Made by a program: the position numbers and the translations under genes
The notes under the pieces: generated by a model
Database searches by the model: none
The model's input: only the letters and a program-made list of their open reading frames with translations
What the model was told of the DNA's origin: nothing
In this document: piece by piece, positions 17,997 to 25,930 of the stretch
Layout of the letters: the number at the start of each line of letters is the position of its first letter
Numbering within the stretch: the stretch's first letter is position 1
Assembly (NCBI GenBank): GCA_944381085.1
Contig: CALWJX010000003.1
Span: forward strand, 80,616 to 144,615
Direction of reading: 5' to 3'
DNA: 64,000 bases
Source: an uncultured Clostridia bacterium
Lineage (GTDB): Bacteria > Bacillota > Clostridia > Oscillospirales > CAG-272

Positions 17997-18859
17997 ACTT
18001 TCTTGCCGTCGTGCAAGAACAAAGCATCACAAAGGCGGCACAATATCTTTATATAGCGCAACCGAGTCTCTCAAAACAAATGCAGAACCTTGAAAAGGAA
18101 ATCGGTCGTCCGCTGTTTGTCCGCGGCAGCCGCAGAATCACTTTGACCGAAACCGGTATGCTTCTCAAAAAGCGCGCGGAAGAGATAATTGCTTTATATG
18201 AAAAAACAGAAGCTGAAATATCCGCTCCGCCCGAAGATATTATAGGCGATGTGTTTATCGGAGGCGGGGAAAGCTATGCGATAAAAACCGTGGCGCAGGC
18301 AGCAAATGAAGTACAAAAACTATATCCATCGGTTTGTTTCAATATGTTCAGCGGTGACGCGGGAGACGTTATGGAAAAGCTCGACAAAGGTTTGATTGAT
18401 TTCGGAATAGTGGTGGATATGTCTGACCTATCAAAATATAATTCCATGCGATTGCCGTATTCGGACGAGTGGGGTATACTTATGAGGAAAGACAGTCAGC
18501 TCGCGGAAAAAGATTTTATTACCGCGGACGATCTCAGAAAGCAGCCGATCATTACTTCACATCAATCCTTGATCAAGGGAAGCCGGATTTATGAATGGTT
18601 TGGCGGTAATGTAAATGATCTTATTATCAACGGGAGATATAACCTTGTTTACAATGCTTCGTTGCTTGTAAAAGAAGGAATGGGATATGCGCTGGGGCTT
18701 GATAAGCTGATCAACACTACCGGAGAAAGTATGCTTTGCTTCAGACCGCTTTACCCATCGGTACGGACAAATTTGGATATTGTATGGAAAAAATACGCGG
18801 TATTTTCAAAGCCCGCGCAAATTTTTCTCGATAAACTGATTGAGATTATCTCGGCATAA
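17960..18859 (+). pseudogene. LysR-family regulator with its first codons replaced
   Basis: The LysR body is intact from about 17990: YFLAVVQEQSITKAAQYLYIAQPSLSKQ is the start of the helix-turn-helix, followed by the effector-binding domain (about residues 90-299). A normal member begins with M and 5-8 residues before YFLAVV; here the sequence before YF is antisense to the alcohol dehydrogenase fragment, and the only in-frame ATG is 17960 within that fragment, without a good ribosome binding site. LysR genes are often divergent from the reductase genes they control, so one deletion could have removed the start of both genes and the shared promoter. It may be expressed as a chimera, but is probably dead. 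Confidence 0.7.
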
Positions 18860-18978
18860 AAAACCCGGATTTTTTACTTGGCTTTATCTCTTCATGTCAA
18901 TTTACATACAAATAAAATCAATAAAGTTTTTGACACAAAAAATGCTTAAACAGTGATATAGCTACATAAAGAATAAAT

Positions 18979-19011
18979 GACAGCGGAATCCCGAAAAGAT
19001 ATTCCGCTGTC
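18979..19011. terminator. Bidirectional terminator, 11-bp stem
   Basis: GACAGCGGAAT (18979-18989) pairs with ATTCCGCTGTC (19001-19011). T-rich sequence follows on both strands. It separates the lysR gene from the convergent acetyltransferase. Confidence 0.7.
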
Positions 19012-19093
19012 ACATGTATTTTTGCACAATCACAAACAGTGAGAATTAATGTCAGGCTTCAAATAAATTCCGAACCTTTAAGCGCGGAAATAA

Positions 19094-19706
19094 CTAAAGC
19101 TTTTCAAAATCAATCCTTCTCTGTTTATAGTAATATTCACGGTCTTTTTCCCCTATCTCCCTTAACACCCTGCATGGGTTTCCCACAGCGACCACATCGG
19201 CCGGAATGTCCTTTGTAACCACACTTCCGGCGCCTATCACTGTATTATCGCCAATCGTAACTCCCGGTACAATTACCGCCCCGGCTCCGATCCAACAGTT
19301 TTTTCCGATATGCACCGGCATATTAAACTGATACGCCTTTTCCCTCAGCTCCGGCAAAACAGGATGCCCTGCCGACGCGACGGTCACATTCGGACCGAAC
19401 ATGGTATGGTCTCCGACATATATATGAGTATCATCAACCATTGTCAACCCGAAATTCGCATACACATTGTCACCGAAATGCACATGCGCTCCCCCGAAAT
19501 TCGCGTGAAAAGGAGGCTCTATATAACACCCTTCTCCGATCCTCGGCAAACATCTGCTTAAGCAATGCTTTGCGCCTCTCCGTCTGTGTTGGGCGCGTGC
19601 TGTTATATTCATATAACAAATCCAGCTTTTTTATCTGTTCCGCCAGAATTTCCTCATCGTTCGGAAGATACAACTCTCCGGTATGCATCTTTTCTTTCAT
19701 GCTCAT
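19094..19706 (-). pseudogene. Maltose/galactoside O-acetyltransferase, frameshifted
   Basis: Two overlapping frames together make one enzyme. The N-terminal frame from ATG 19706 gives the maltose-acetyltransferase domain (KEKMHTGELY, LLYEYNSTRPTQTERR, ending LLKQMFAE); the other frame resumes with RIGEGCYIEPPF and continues through the left-handed beta-helix hexapeptides (MFGPNVTV, WIGAGAVIVPGVTIGDN, VVAVGNPCRVLREI). The normal sequence would read directly from MFAE into IGEG, so one extra G:C pair near 19540-19542 explains the shift. The enzyme would transfer acetyl from acetyl-CoA to a sugar hydroxyl. It could be a real mutation or a single-base sequence error; everything else is intact. 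Confidence 0.85.
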
Positions 19707-19944
19707 CTTTAACACTAGCCTTTCATGACAGCCAATTACTGTTTATTTTGTAAGCCGCCTTATTATAACATTCCTTAATTGCTTTTTCAACCCTTTTATG
19801 TTATTAAAAACGTAAGTCCGCGGCGTATCGCAGATTTGCTTTTGAAATTCGACAGCCAAGCACAGTCGCTAAAAACAAAATATCAATAATTCTTTTTCAA
19901 GGCACTGGTCTCATGGCATTTTTCTCGGAGTCATTTGTATTTCA

Positions 19945-20070
19945 TTAAATATTCTTTTTCTCATGTTCTTTGCCGACCGCCTTTTTGCACAACCGTTTGA
20001 CGCCTATACACATAAATTCGGACCCGACCGTCAGAGCGGCGGCAATCAATACTTCATTTACATATTGCAT
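19945..20070 (-). CDS. Small 41-residue protein under a palindrome-bearing promoter
   Basis: ATG 20070, preceded by GGAAAGGA at 9-nt spacing; 41 codons to TAA. The N half (NEVLIAAALTVGSEFMCIGV) is hydrophobic enough for one short membrane helix and the C half is Lys-rich (KRLCKKAVGKEHEKKN), so a small membrane protein with a positively charged cytoplasmic tail is plausible. I do not recognise a family. It is the only ORF with a ribosome binding site downstream of the consensus promoter 20254-20282, which carries the same palindrome as the TetR-linked exporter. The leader is about 175 nt. It could be a chance ORF; the promoter and RBS argue otherwise. Other parts of 19707-20443 show nothing recognisable. 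Confidence 0.45.
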   Translation of the reverse strand: MQYVNEVLIAAALTVGSEFMCIGVKRLCKKAVGKEHEKKNI

Positions 20071-20229
20071 AAACCGGTTTCCTTTCCGTAAACTTCTTAA
20101 ATATATTTTTCGTGATTTTAAAAATTCAGTCTGTTATGCATTCATCAGAAATGCGCGGAAAAAAATACTTTGACAGACCTGTCTTTCCGGGTCACTCCGC
20201 ATCATCAAATCATAATTTTATGCCTGCAA

Positions 20230-20245
20230 GTTAGTTATAACTAAC
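20230..20245. promoter_or_regulatory. Operator-like palindrome, same as at the ABC exporter
   Basis: GTTAGTTATAACTAAC, a perfect 16-bp palindrome, just downstream of the -10 box at 20254-20259. The same 16 bp, extended to 18, lies at 25229-25246 before the two-gene ABC exporter beside tetR. Position and symmetry fit a repressor site; TetR (25270-25887) is the obvious candidate. Confidence 0.65.
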
Positions 20246-20253
20246 ATATAAAC

Positions 20254-20282
20254 ATTATACATTATTCTCAGAAAAAAGTCAA
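20254..20282 (-). promoter_or_regulatory. Promoter of the small 41-residue ORF
   Basis: On the minus strand TTGACT (20282-20277), 17-nt spacer, TATAAT (20259-20254), followed by the palindrome 20230-20245 at the expected transcription start. Confidence 0.75.
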
Positions 20283-20443
20283 TATCATACGCAAAAAATT
20301 TTAAGGCAAAACCGTACAATTCCGCCGTCAAAATCACAGCCGCATTACGGTTAAACAAATCACAATTTTATTGACATATTTGTTATCTGCGGAGTAAGCG
20401 AAAATTGTCCGGATTGCCTTAAATCTTTAATAATACTCTCATA

Positions 20444-20921
20444 TCACAGGGAATTAGATTTTTTTGATTTTTTCTTTTTTTCCCATTTCAGCAAAAGCGC
20501 CGAATTTATAATGACCAGAACAGAACCCGCATTGTGAACAAGCGCGCCTATGACCGGGTTTAAAATGCCCGCAATTGCAAGCGCGATCGCTACAAAGTTC
20601 AGCGTCATCGAAAAAATCATATTAAGCTTTATTGTCGTCATCATGCGTCCGGACAGCATAAACAAGTGCGGAAGTTCCTTAACTTCATCATCAATCAAAG
20701 CGATATCCGCCGCGTCAACCGCAATATCGCTTCCGACGCCTCCCATCGCAATACCGACATCGGCTTTTCTCAGCGCGGGAGCGTCATTTATTCCGTCTCC
20801 GATCAATCAGACTCAAAATCAAAGAAGCTCCGGAAACACACAGCAATATTATTTCTTTTTTTATACCGCCGAGCTCCAAAAAGCGTTCAACTTTTTCGGA
20901 AATTTTTTTTACAATCTTCAT
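20444..20921 (-). pseudogene. Heavy-metal P-type ATPase with most of the interior deleted
   Basis: From ATG 20921 the first 40 residues (MKIVKKISEKVERF, then a membrane-like [16 protein letters not shown]) look like the start of a heavy-metal ATPase without an N-terminal metal domain. At about 20803-20808 the sequence jumps into another frame that reads [21 protein letters not shown], the hinge region of the phosphorylation domain, and continues through the last two membrane helices to a Lys-rich end ([10 protein letters not shown]). The actuator domain, the CPx helix and the DKTGT phosphorylation site, some 500 residues, are gone, and the two parts are out of frame. Not a transporter any more, although promoter and operator upstream are intact. 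Confidence 0.88.
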
Positions 20922-20933
20922 ATGCTCTCCTTA

Positions 20934-20953
20934 TACATATAGGGGTATATGTA
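20934..20953. promoter_or_regulatory. CsoR-type operator before the P-type ATPase remnant
   Basis: TACATATAGGGGTATATGTA: 8-bp perfect arms around GGGG. Read on the other strand it contains ATACCCCTATA, close to the known CsoR operator style (TACCCC...GGGGTA). It lies immediately downstream of the -10 box, where a repressor would block transcription. Confidence 0.65.
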
Positions 20954-20954
20954 T

Positions 20955-20983
20955 ATTATACACTGTCAATTATGTTTTGTCAA
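20955..20983 (-). promoter_or_regulatory. Promoter of the P-type ATPase remnant
   Basis: On the minus strand a perfect TTGACA (20983-20978), 17-nt spacer and TATAAT (20960-20955), 34 nt before the ATG at 20921. Confidence 0.8.
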
Positions 20984-21011
20984 TAGGCACAAAAAATTAA
21001 AGTGTAAAATA

Positions 21012-21065
21012 AAAAAGGCGGAACATATAAGACTTCCACTACCTTCGGATACCGTCTTTTTTCCC
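21012..21065 (-). terminator. Terminator after the CsoR-type gene
   Basis: Outer stem AAAGGCGG/CCGCCTTT encloses an inner AAGAC/GTCTT hairpin; on the minus strand it is followed by TTTTTTATTTT. It lies 33 nt past the csoR-type stop codon, so the regulator is transcribed separately from the ATPase remnant. Confidence 0.75.
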
Positions 21066-21097
21066 GCCTTTATCAAATGCTTTATATCATGATTTAA

Positions 21098-21373
21098 TTA
21101 TTGCATGTTTGCGAAACGTTCCACCGCCTTGGTAAAATTCTCAATGGTCTTGTCCGCATCGCCGTGTTCGATTCCGTCTCTTACACAGTGTTTTAAATGC
21201 CCTTCCAGCACCACCTGACCCGCTTTATTCAAAGCCGATTTCGCCGCGCTTATCTGAGAAAGTATATCTTCACATGGAATGTCCTGTTCTATCATTCTGT
21301 CTATCGCCTGTATCTGTCCTATGATTTTCGCCAGCCTGCGATGCAGGTTCTCCGTATCCATACACTGTTTCAT
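21098..21373 (-). CDS. CsoR/FrmR-family metal-sensing transcriptional repressor
   Basis: 91 residues from ATG 21373, chosen because GGAGGG lies 6 nt upstream; the in-frame ATG at 21400 has none. All-helical CsoR fold: LHRRLAKIIGQIQAIDRMIE is the first helix, PCEDILSQISAAKSALNKAG the second, EGHLKHCV carries the His and Cys that with the Cys in IPCEDI form the Cys-His-Cys copper(I) ligand set. It should dissociate from DNA on binding Cu(I) and de-repress a metal exporter, here presumably the broken P-type ATPase whose operator is 145 bp downstream. Nickel/cobalt or formaldehyde sensing (RcnR/FrmR) differ in the N-terminal ligands and are less likely. Confidence 0.9.
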   Translation of the reverse strand: MKQCMDTENLHRRLAKIIGQIQAIDRMIEQDIPCEDILSQISAAKSALNKAGQVVLEGHLKHCVRDGIEHGDADKTIENFTKAVERFANMQ

Positions 21374-21412
21374 TTTTGACCCTCCGTGCCGCTTTGGCAT
21401 CTTATTTCAATT

Positions 21413-21441
21413 ATTATAGCAAAAAAAAATAAAAAAGTCAA
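21413..21441 (-). promoter_or_regulatory. Promoter of the CsoR-type gene
   Basis: On the minus strand TTGACT (21441-21436), a 17-nt nearly all-T spacer, TATAAT (21418-21413), 40 nt before the ATG at 21373. No CsoR-like palindrome here, so autoregulation is not evident. Confidence 0.75.
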
Positions 21442-21476
21442 GGAAATCACCACGACCCATACAATATACTTTTGAC

Positions 21477-21501
21477 GGCGGAGGTCTTGGTGACCTCCGC
21501 C
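21477..21501. terminator. Perfect 10-bp hairpin after the ABC exporter operon
   Basis: GGCGGAGGTC (21477-21486), loop TTGGT, GACCTCCGCC (21492-21501). Downstream of the exporter genes on the minus strand. The following bases (GTCAAAAG) are not a good U-run, so termination is probable but not certain. Confidence 0.5.
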
Positions 21502-21555
21502 TTGACAGTTTAAAAACCGTAAACTTTTCACACTCTCATAAGAATTTGTTTAATT

Positions 21556-21647
21556 AGGGGCTAAACTCCGTCATTCAACATTTTCAGTGGGAGATTGTAC
21601 ATCTCCCGCTGAAAAAATCAAGCGGCAAAAAATCTTAATTTGGTTAT
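21556..21647. repeat. Dispersed hairpin element, copy C
   Basis: Stem at 21581-21616 (TTTTCAGTGGGAGAT with ATCTCCCGCTGAAAA across TGTAC), left flank CCGTCATTCAACA, right flank ATCAAGCGGC then AATCTTAATTT. This is the cleanest of three copies (others 2541-2626 and 10663-10772). As in copy A its right edge reaches the stop codon of the leftward gene. Confidence 0.78.
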
Positions 21648-23371
21648 ATAGTCCAGTTTCCGCTTTTTGTCTGGATATCAACCATATGCGCATATATCCC
21701 GTTTTTTTGATACAGCTTATCCGGTGCCCCTTCTTCGGCAACCGTCCCTTCCGAGAGGACAACTATCTTATCCGCTCCCGCCACGGTACGCATACGATGC
21801 GCTATAACAAGCACGGTTTTATTCTTTATAAGCTTGGAAATAGCGGACTGTATAAGTGTTTCATTCTCCACATCAAGACTCGCTGTCGCCTCGTCAAGCA
21901 AAATTATGGGCGCGTCCTTGAGAAACGCTCTCGCAATCGAAATTCTCTGTCTTTCTCCGCCTGACAGTTCACATCCGTTTTCCCCTATCTCGGTGTTCCA
22001 ACCGTTCGGCAGTCTTTCGGCAAACTCGTCACAATTCGCAAGACGCGCGGCCCTCAGTACCTCCTCGTCTGTGGCGTCCTTTTTACCGATACGTATATTT
22101 TCCATAACGGTATTGTTGAACAGAGTAACGTCCTGAAACACGATGGAGTAAAGTGACATCAGCGTTTCGGGATCAATCTTTGATATGTCCATTCCGCCAA
22201 CCGTAATTTTTCCCTTATGAATATCCCAAAATCTCGCCGCAAGACGTGAGACCGTTGTTTTACCGCCTCCCGATGGTCCTACAAGCGCGGTCACTTCTCC
22301 CTGCTTTGCGGTAAAGGATACGTCCCGAAGTACCGTCTCACCGGAATTGTAAGAAAAACCGACATGGTCGAATACAATATCGCAGCCGCGGTTTGTAAGC
22401 GTGTCGCTGCCGATTTGAACCGGATGGTCAAGTATCTCATTCATACGGTCAATATTAGTCTGAGTGGCGTTTATAGCTGCGAGATTTTGCAGCGCTCCCG
22501 AAAGCGGGTCGTAAAAACGGGACGCAATCAGAAGAAACATAAAGAAGGTCAGTACATCAAGCGAACCGTCAATAAGCAGTAAAGCTCCCACAAGGGCGAC
22601 GGTTGCGATCCCAAGCTTTAAAATCAGCTGAGCGGAAACCACCCATACCGCCAGCCCGAATTCCGTAATAACCGAACGCTTCTCCACATCTCTTATTTTT
22701 TTATCAAGTCCAGACAGATACTCCTCCTCGGCATTATACGCTTTAAGATCACGGACCGTTTCGATATATTCCTGTATACCGTCGGCACACGCCATCTTCA
22801 CCGCCATTGTCTTTTTATGCATCTTTCTCTGTACTCCGGATGAGAAAAATACGATCGCAAAGGCTATCGGAACTACCCAAAGGACCGCAAGCGCCATACG
22901 CCAATCAAAGAAAAACAGAAAGACCGCTATAATTACAGTAGAAATCATCGAACCGTAAAGTTCGGGAAAATAATGAGAAAAATTCTGTTCGAGAGTCGTA
23001 CAGTCCGCCATTATTGTACTTGTAAGGTCGGCGAGATCCTTTTTGCCGAAAAATGACAGCGGAAGCTTACGGAGTTTTTCCGCTATTGATATACGTCTTT
23101 TGCCGCTTTCGGTGTAAGTGGCGAAATACGTGGCGTTATACTGAAACCATGTGGTTACCATTATCAGCAAGATACAAATAACACAGCCCACAATGTAAAA
23201 AGCGATCCTGTCCTGCGCACCGCCGTTCATCAGATCGGACACCAGAAGATAAAGCATTGAGACCGGCAGCATAAACGAAAAATTCTGAAAAGCGCAAGCT
23301 ACACATCCCCGGATGAGGTCGACCGCGCCCTGTCTTGAGAGCGCAAATTTTTTTTGAAGTTTCTTAACCAT
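21644..23371 (-). CDS. ABC exporter half-transporter, second subunit
   Basis: 575 residues from ATG 23371, which follows AAAGGAGGG; the longer in-frame ORF to 23548 lies inside the upstream gene. Six-helix membrane domain (about 15-300), then a nucleotide-binding domain: Walker A GPSGGGKTT, signature LSGGERQRI, Walker B IILLDEATASLD, H-loop IAHRM. The upstream gene ends only 4 nt before this ATG, so the two subunits are translationally coupled and presumably make a heterodimeric exporter. Both catalytic Glu residues after Walker B are present, so neither ATP site is obviously degenerate. Cargo unknown; TetR linkage suggests an inducible exporter for a small molecule. Transcription ends at the hairpins 21477-21616. 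Confidence 0.92.
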   Translation of the reverse strand: MVKKLQKKFALSRQGAVDLIRGCVACAFQNFSFMLPVSMLYLLVSDLMNGGAQDRIAFYIVGCVICILLIMVTTWFQYNATYFATYTESGKRRISIAEKLRKLPLSFFGKKDLADLTSTIMADCTTLEQNFSHYFPELYGSMISTVIIAVFLFFFDWRMALAVLWVVPIAFAIVFFSSGVQRKMHKKTMAVKMACADGIQEYIETVRDLKAYNAEEEYLSGLDKKIRDVEKRSVITEFGLAVWVVSAQLILKLGIATVALVGALLLIDGSLDVLTFFMFLLIASRFYDPLSGALQNLAAINATQTNIDRMNEILDHPVQIGSDTLTNRGCDIVFDHVGFSYNSGETVLRDVSFTAKQGEVTALVGPSGGGKTTVSRLAARFWDIHKGKITVGGMDISKIDPETLMSLYSIVFQDVTLFNNTVMENIRIGKKDATDEEVLRAARLANCDEFAERLPNGWNTEIGENGCELSGGERQRISIARAFLKDAPIILLDEATASLDVENETLIQSAISKLIKNKTVLVIAHRMRTVAGADKIVVLSEGTVAEEGAPDKLYQKNGIYAHMVDIQTKSGNWTI

Positions 23372-23375
23372 ACTC

Positions 23376-25154
23376 TTAACCCTCCTTTGACACTTTCCAC
23401 TGTGCGGATGTCTGATACTCATTCCACATTTTGGAAAACAACCCGTTCTTCGCGCAAAGATCGCCTCGTTTTCCGTATTCCGCGACGCGACCGTCATCAA
23501 TAACGTATATACAGTCGGCATTCGCCACTGTAGAAAGCCTGTGAGCAATCATGATTACCGTCTTTCCGCGCGCAAGCTCTCCGAGCGCCTTTTGCACATT
23601 TGCCTCATTATCCGGGTCTGCAAAAGCCGTAGCCTCATCCATGATGATTATAGGGGCATTTTTCAGAACGGCTCGGGCAATAGAAATTCTTTGTCCCTCT
23701 CCGCCCGAAAGGTAAACTCCGTTTGTACCTATTACAGTGTCAATGCCGTTCGGCAATTTATTTATAATGTCTGCGCACTGCGCGGTTTCCAAAGCTTTAA
23801 TAACCTCCTCTCTGCTTGCGTCCGGCTTGCCGAGCCGCACGTTCTCAAGAACAGACGCCTTGAATAGCCGGCTGTTCTGAAAGACAAACGATACCGTATT
23901 CATCAACTTATCTTTCGGAATCTCCCTGACATCAACTCCGCCTATCTTTATGCTGCCGCTCCGTGGGTCAAAAAATCGCGCCACAAGGCTCGCTAGTGTA
24001 GATTTCCCTCCTCCGGACGGTCCTACAAAAGCCACGGTCTGACCGGACTCTATTTTCATAGAAATATTTTTTATAACATCTTTGCTTCCGTCATAGCTGA
24101 ATACAACATCTTTAAGTTCAACAGACGCGTCCTTGGGCAGCTTCGGGGAAAGAGGCTCGGACAACGGCTGAGCTTTTAGTACTCTGTCCATTCGCTCAAG
24201 CGCATCGGCGACTATCATTCCGTTTTCGCTCATAAACATAATTTTGGTCAATGTCAGACCTATTACGGGAGTTATAATAATATAAAACAACAAATTAAGT
24301 AAAAACTCGTCAGTTACTCCGTTGCGCGTCATAAACAGTGCCCCTGCAATTAAAAACGCAAATACTCCGTTTATTGCCGCCGTATAAAATATCATCGGCA
24401 AACGCAATTGTTTAGTATAGGAAATTACCCAGACACCGTAATTATCAATGGTCTGTTTGAATTTTTTGAAAGAAAATACAGTCTGGCCGAAGGTCTTGAC
24501 CACCGGTACTCCCCGAACATACTCCACTGCCTCATTGGACATAGAGTCAAGCGCGTCCTGATACTGTCTCATTTTCTCAGCCATTTTTCTGCCCGTCATG
24601 GTCATCATAATGCAAAAGCCCAAAATAACGGGAACAAGACTCAAAAGTCCGAGCCGCCAGTCAAATACAAACAAAAGCACAAGAAGTCCCAAAGGAGTAG
24701 CTATTGCTCCCGCTTTGTCGGGAAGCTGATGTGCAAGATATGTCTCTGTCGCGGCGCTGGACTCGTTTATTGTTTTTCTCAGTCTGCCGCTTCCGAAGCT
24801 CTCCGTAAATCCAAGCGGAAGTTTTGCTATGCGGTGAGTCATCTCAACGCGCAAATTCGTGGCAACACGAAAAGCCGCCACATGTGAACACATCAAAGCC
24901 CCGATATACACCAACACGGCAACTACCGCGAACAATACCGCCATCCATCCGTAATTTTTGATTTCGGTCGCTTGTGAAAAATCCGGAGACACAGCAAGCA
25001 CGTCGCGTATGATTTGCCATATATACCAGTATGGAACGAGCGCAATCAAAGCGCTTACAGCCGACAATACCCATGAGGCATAAGTCAAAAACCTGTATCC
25101 CCCTGCATATTTCATCAGCCTTGACAAATTAGAGTGTTTTTTCTGCTTTTTCAA
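23376..25154 (-). CDS. ABC exporter half-transporter, first subunit
   Basis: 592 residues if started at TTG 25154, which follows a G-run and AAAGG; an in-frame ATG at 25226 has no ribosome binding site and abuts the operator, so it is less likely. Membrane domain about 20-320 with six helices; nucleotide-binding domain with Walker A GPSGGGKST, signature YLSGGEGQRIS, Walker B IIIMDEATAFADPDNE and H-loop IAHRLS. Together with the next gene it forms a two-subunit exporter. The region between tetR and this gene contains the palindrome 25229-25246, so TetR probably controls it. Similar pairs in Clostridia move drugs, lipids or siderophores; no cargo can be named. Confidence 0.88.
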   Translation of the reverse strand: MKKQKKHSNLSRLMKYAGGYRFLTYASWVLSAVSALIALVPYWYIWQIIRDVLAVSPDFSQATEIKNYGWMAVLFAVVAVLVYIGALMCSHVAAFRVATNLRVEMTHRIAKLPLGFTESFGSGRLRKTINESSAATETYLAHQLPDKAGAIATPLGLLVLLFVFDWRLGLLSLVPVILGFCIMMTMTGRKMAEKMRQYQDALDSMSNEAVEYVRGVPVVKTFGQTVFSFKKFKQTIDNYGVWVISYTKQLRLPMIFYTAAINGVFAFLIAGALFMTRNGVTDEFLLNLLFYIIITPVIGLTLTKIMFMSENGMIVADALERMDRVLKAQPLSEPLSPKLPKDASVELKDVVFSYDGSKDVIKNISMKIESGQTVAFVGPSGGGKSTLASLVARFFDPRSGSIKIGGVDVREIPKDKLMNTVSFVFQNSRLFKASVLENVRLGKPDASREEVIKALETAQCADIINKLPNGIDTVIGTNGVYLSGGEGQRISIARAVLKNAPIIIMDEATAFADPDNEANVQKALGELARGKTVIMIAHRLSTVANADCIYVIDDGRVAEYGKRGDLCAKNGLFSKMWNEYQTSAQWKVSKEG

Positions 25155-25228
25155 AGCCTTTCCCCCCCCTGAAAAATATTTTATATTGCAAAGACGCTTT
25201 TTATAAGACGTCTTAAACATGCCCAAAC

Positions 25229-25246
25229 GGTTAGTTATAACTAACC
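25229..25246. promoter_or_regulatory. Perfect 18-bp operator palindrome before the ABC exporter
   Basis: GGTTAGTTATAACTAACC, fully symmetrical, in the 115-nt space between the tetR stop and the exporter start. A TTGACA overlaps the end of tetR (about 25273-25268) but no good -10 is seen at the right distance, so the exact promoter is unclear. Same core as at 20230-20245. Confidence 0.7.
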
Positions 25247-25269
25247 AACGCGATAAAAATTACAGGGTG

Positions 25270-25887
25270 TCAAAACCCCATAATTTTCTTCCAGCCTGCC
25301 ATATGAAAATTTCTCAACTGCCTGACATATTCCTTGGCGTTCTCCCTTGGCATATCATGTATAAACATTTCAAAATATGCCGAAAACATTCCGCTCACCA
25401 GCATATGTTCAAGCATCGGATCTACATTATAAGCGGGATTCCCGAGACTTTCCATAACCTTAGCGAAAGAACGGGTTGCGGATATCTCAATCTCTACCAT
25501 TTCATGAACCATATTCCCGTATTTCGTACCGTCGGAACAGCACAGCAGCAGTCTGAACTCTTCAAAGTTGTCGTAAGCATAGTCGGTCATCCAATCCATG
25601 CATTCCGCCGACTGTACTCCCATATACCTTTTTTGATCCTCCGGGCATAGGCAGGCAAATGCGTTCTGAGTATCTTTAAACTTTTTCATAAAGACATCGT
25701 ACTGTTTTCCTACCAATGCGCCAAACAATTCTTCCTTGCTTTTATAATACCCGTAAAAAGCCCCGGTTGTGACTCCCGCGGTCTTTACAATGTTTCTCAG
25801 CGAGGCAGATTTAAAACCTTTTTCAAGAAACTCTGCTTTTGCCGCTTTATGTATCTGCTCAAGCGTATTTCTTTCAGTATCTGCCAT
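25270..25887 (-). CDS. TetR-family transcriptional regulator
   Basis: 205 residues. N-terminal helix-turn-helix: ERNTLEQIHKAAKAEFLEKGFKSAS, then SLRNIVKTAGVTTGAFYGYYKSKEEL, a textbook TetR DNA-binding domain (about 5-55); the remaining helices (about 60-205) form the ligand-binding domain, which is too variable to name a ligand. ATG follows GGAGGC. The gene has a consensus promoter with its own large palindrome (25905-25930), suggesting autoregulation, and precedes the two-gene exporter on the same strand. Two other identical-core palindromes at 25229-25246 and 20230-20245 are candidate targets. Confidence 0.93.
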   Translation of the reverse strand: MADTERNTLEQIHKAAKAEFLEKGFKSASLRNIVKTAGVTTGAFYGYYKSKEELFGALVGKQYDVFMKKFKDTQNAFACLCPEDQKRYMGVQSAECMDWMTDYAYDNFEEFRLLLCCSDGTKYGNMVHEMVEIEISATRSFAKVMESLGNPAYNVDPMLEHMLVSGMFSAYFEMFIHDMPRENAKEYVRQLRNFHMAGWKKIMGF

Positions 25888-25904
25888 ACTTCATGCCTCC
25901 GTAT

Positions 25905-25930
25905 ATAACGATGTTATATAACATAGTTAT
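25905..25930. promoter_or_regulatory. 26-bp palindrome at the tetR promoter
   Basis: Central ATGTTATATAACAT (25911-25924) is a perfect 14-bp palindrome; flanks ATAACG and AGTTAT extend the symmetry to 26 bp with a single mismatched pair. It starts directly after the -10 box, so protein bound here would block tetR transcription. Confidence 0.65.

Noticed and set aside
19536..20806. Shared GATCGGAGA at the acetyltransferase frameshift and the ATPase joint as a common recombination or adapter sequence
   Set aside because: In both genes it encodes the normal family residues Ile-Gly-Glu/Asp-Gly, so the match follows from protein sequence; it also differs from common sequencing adapters.
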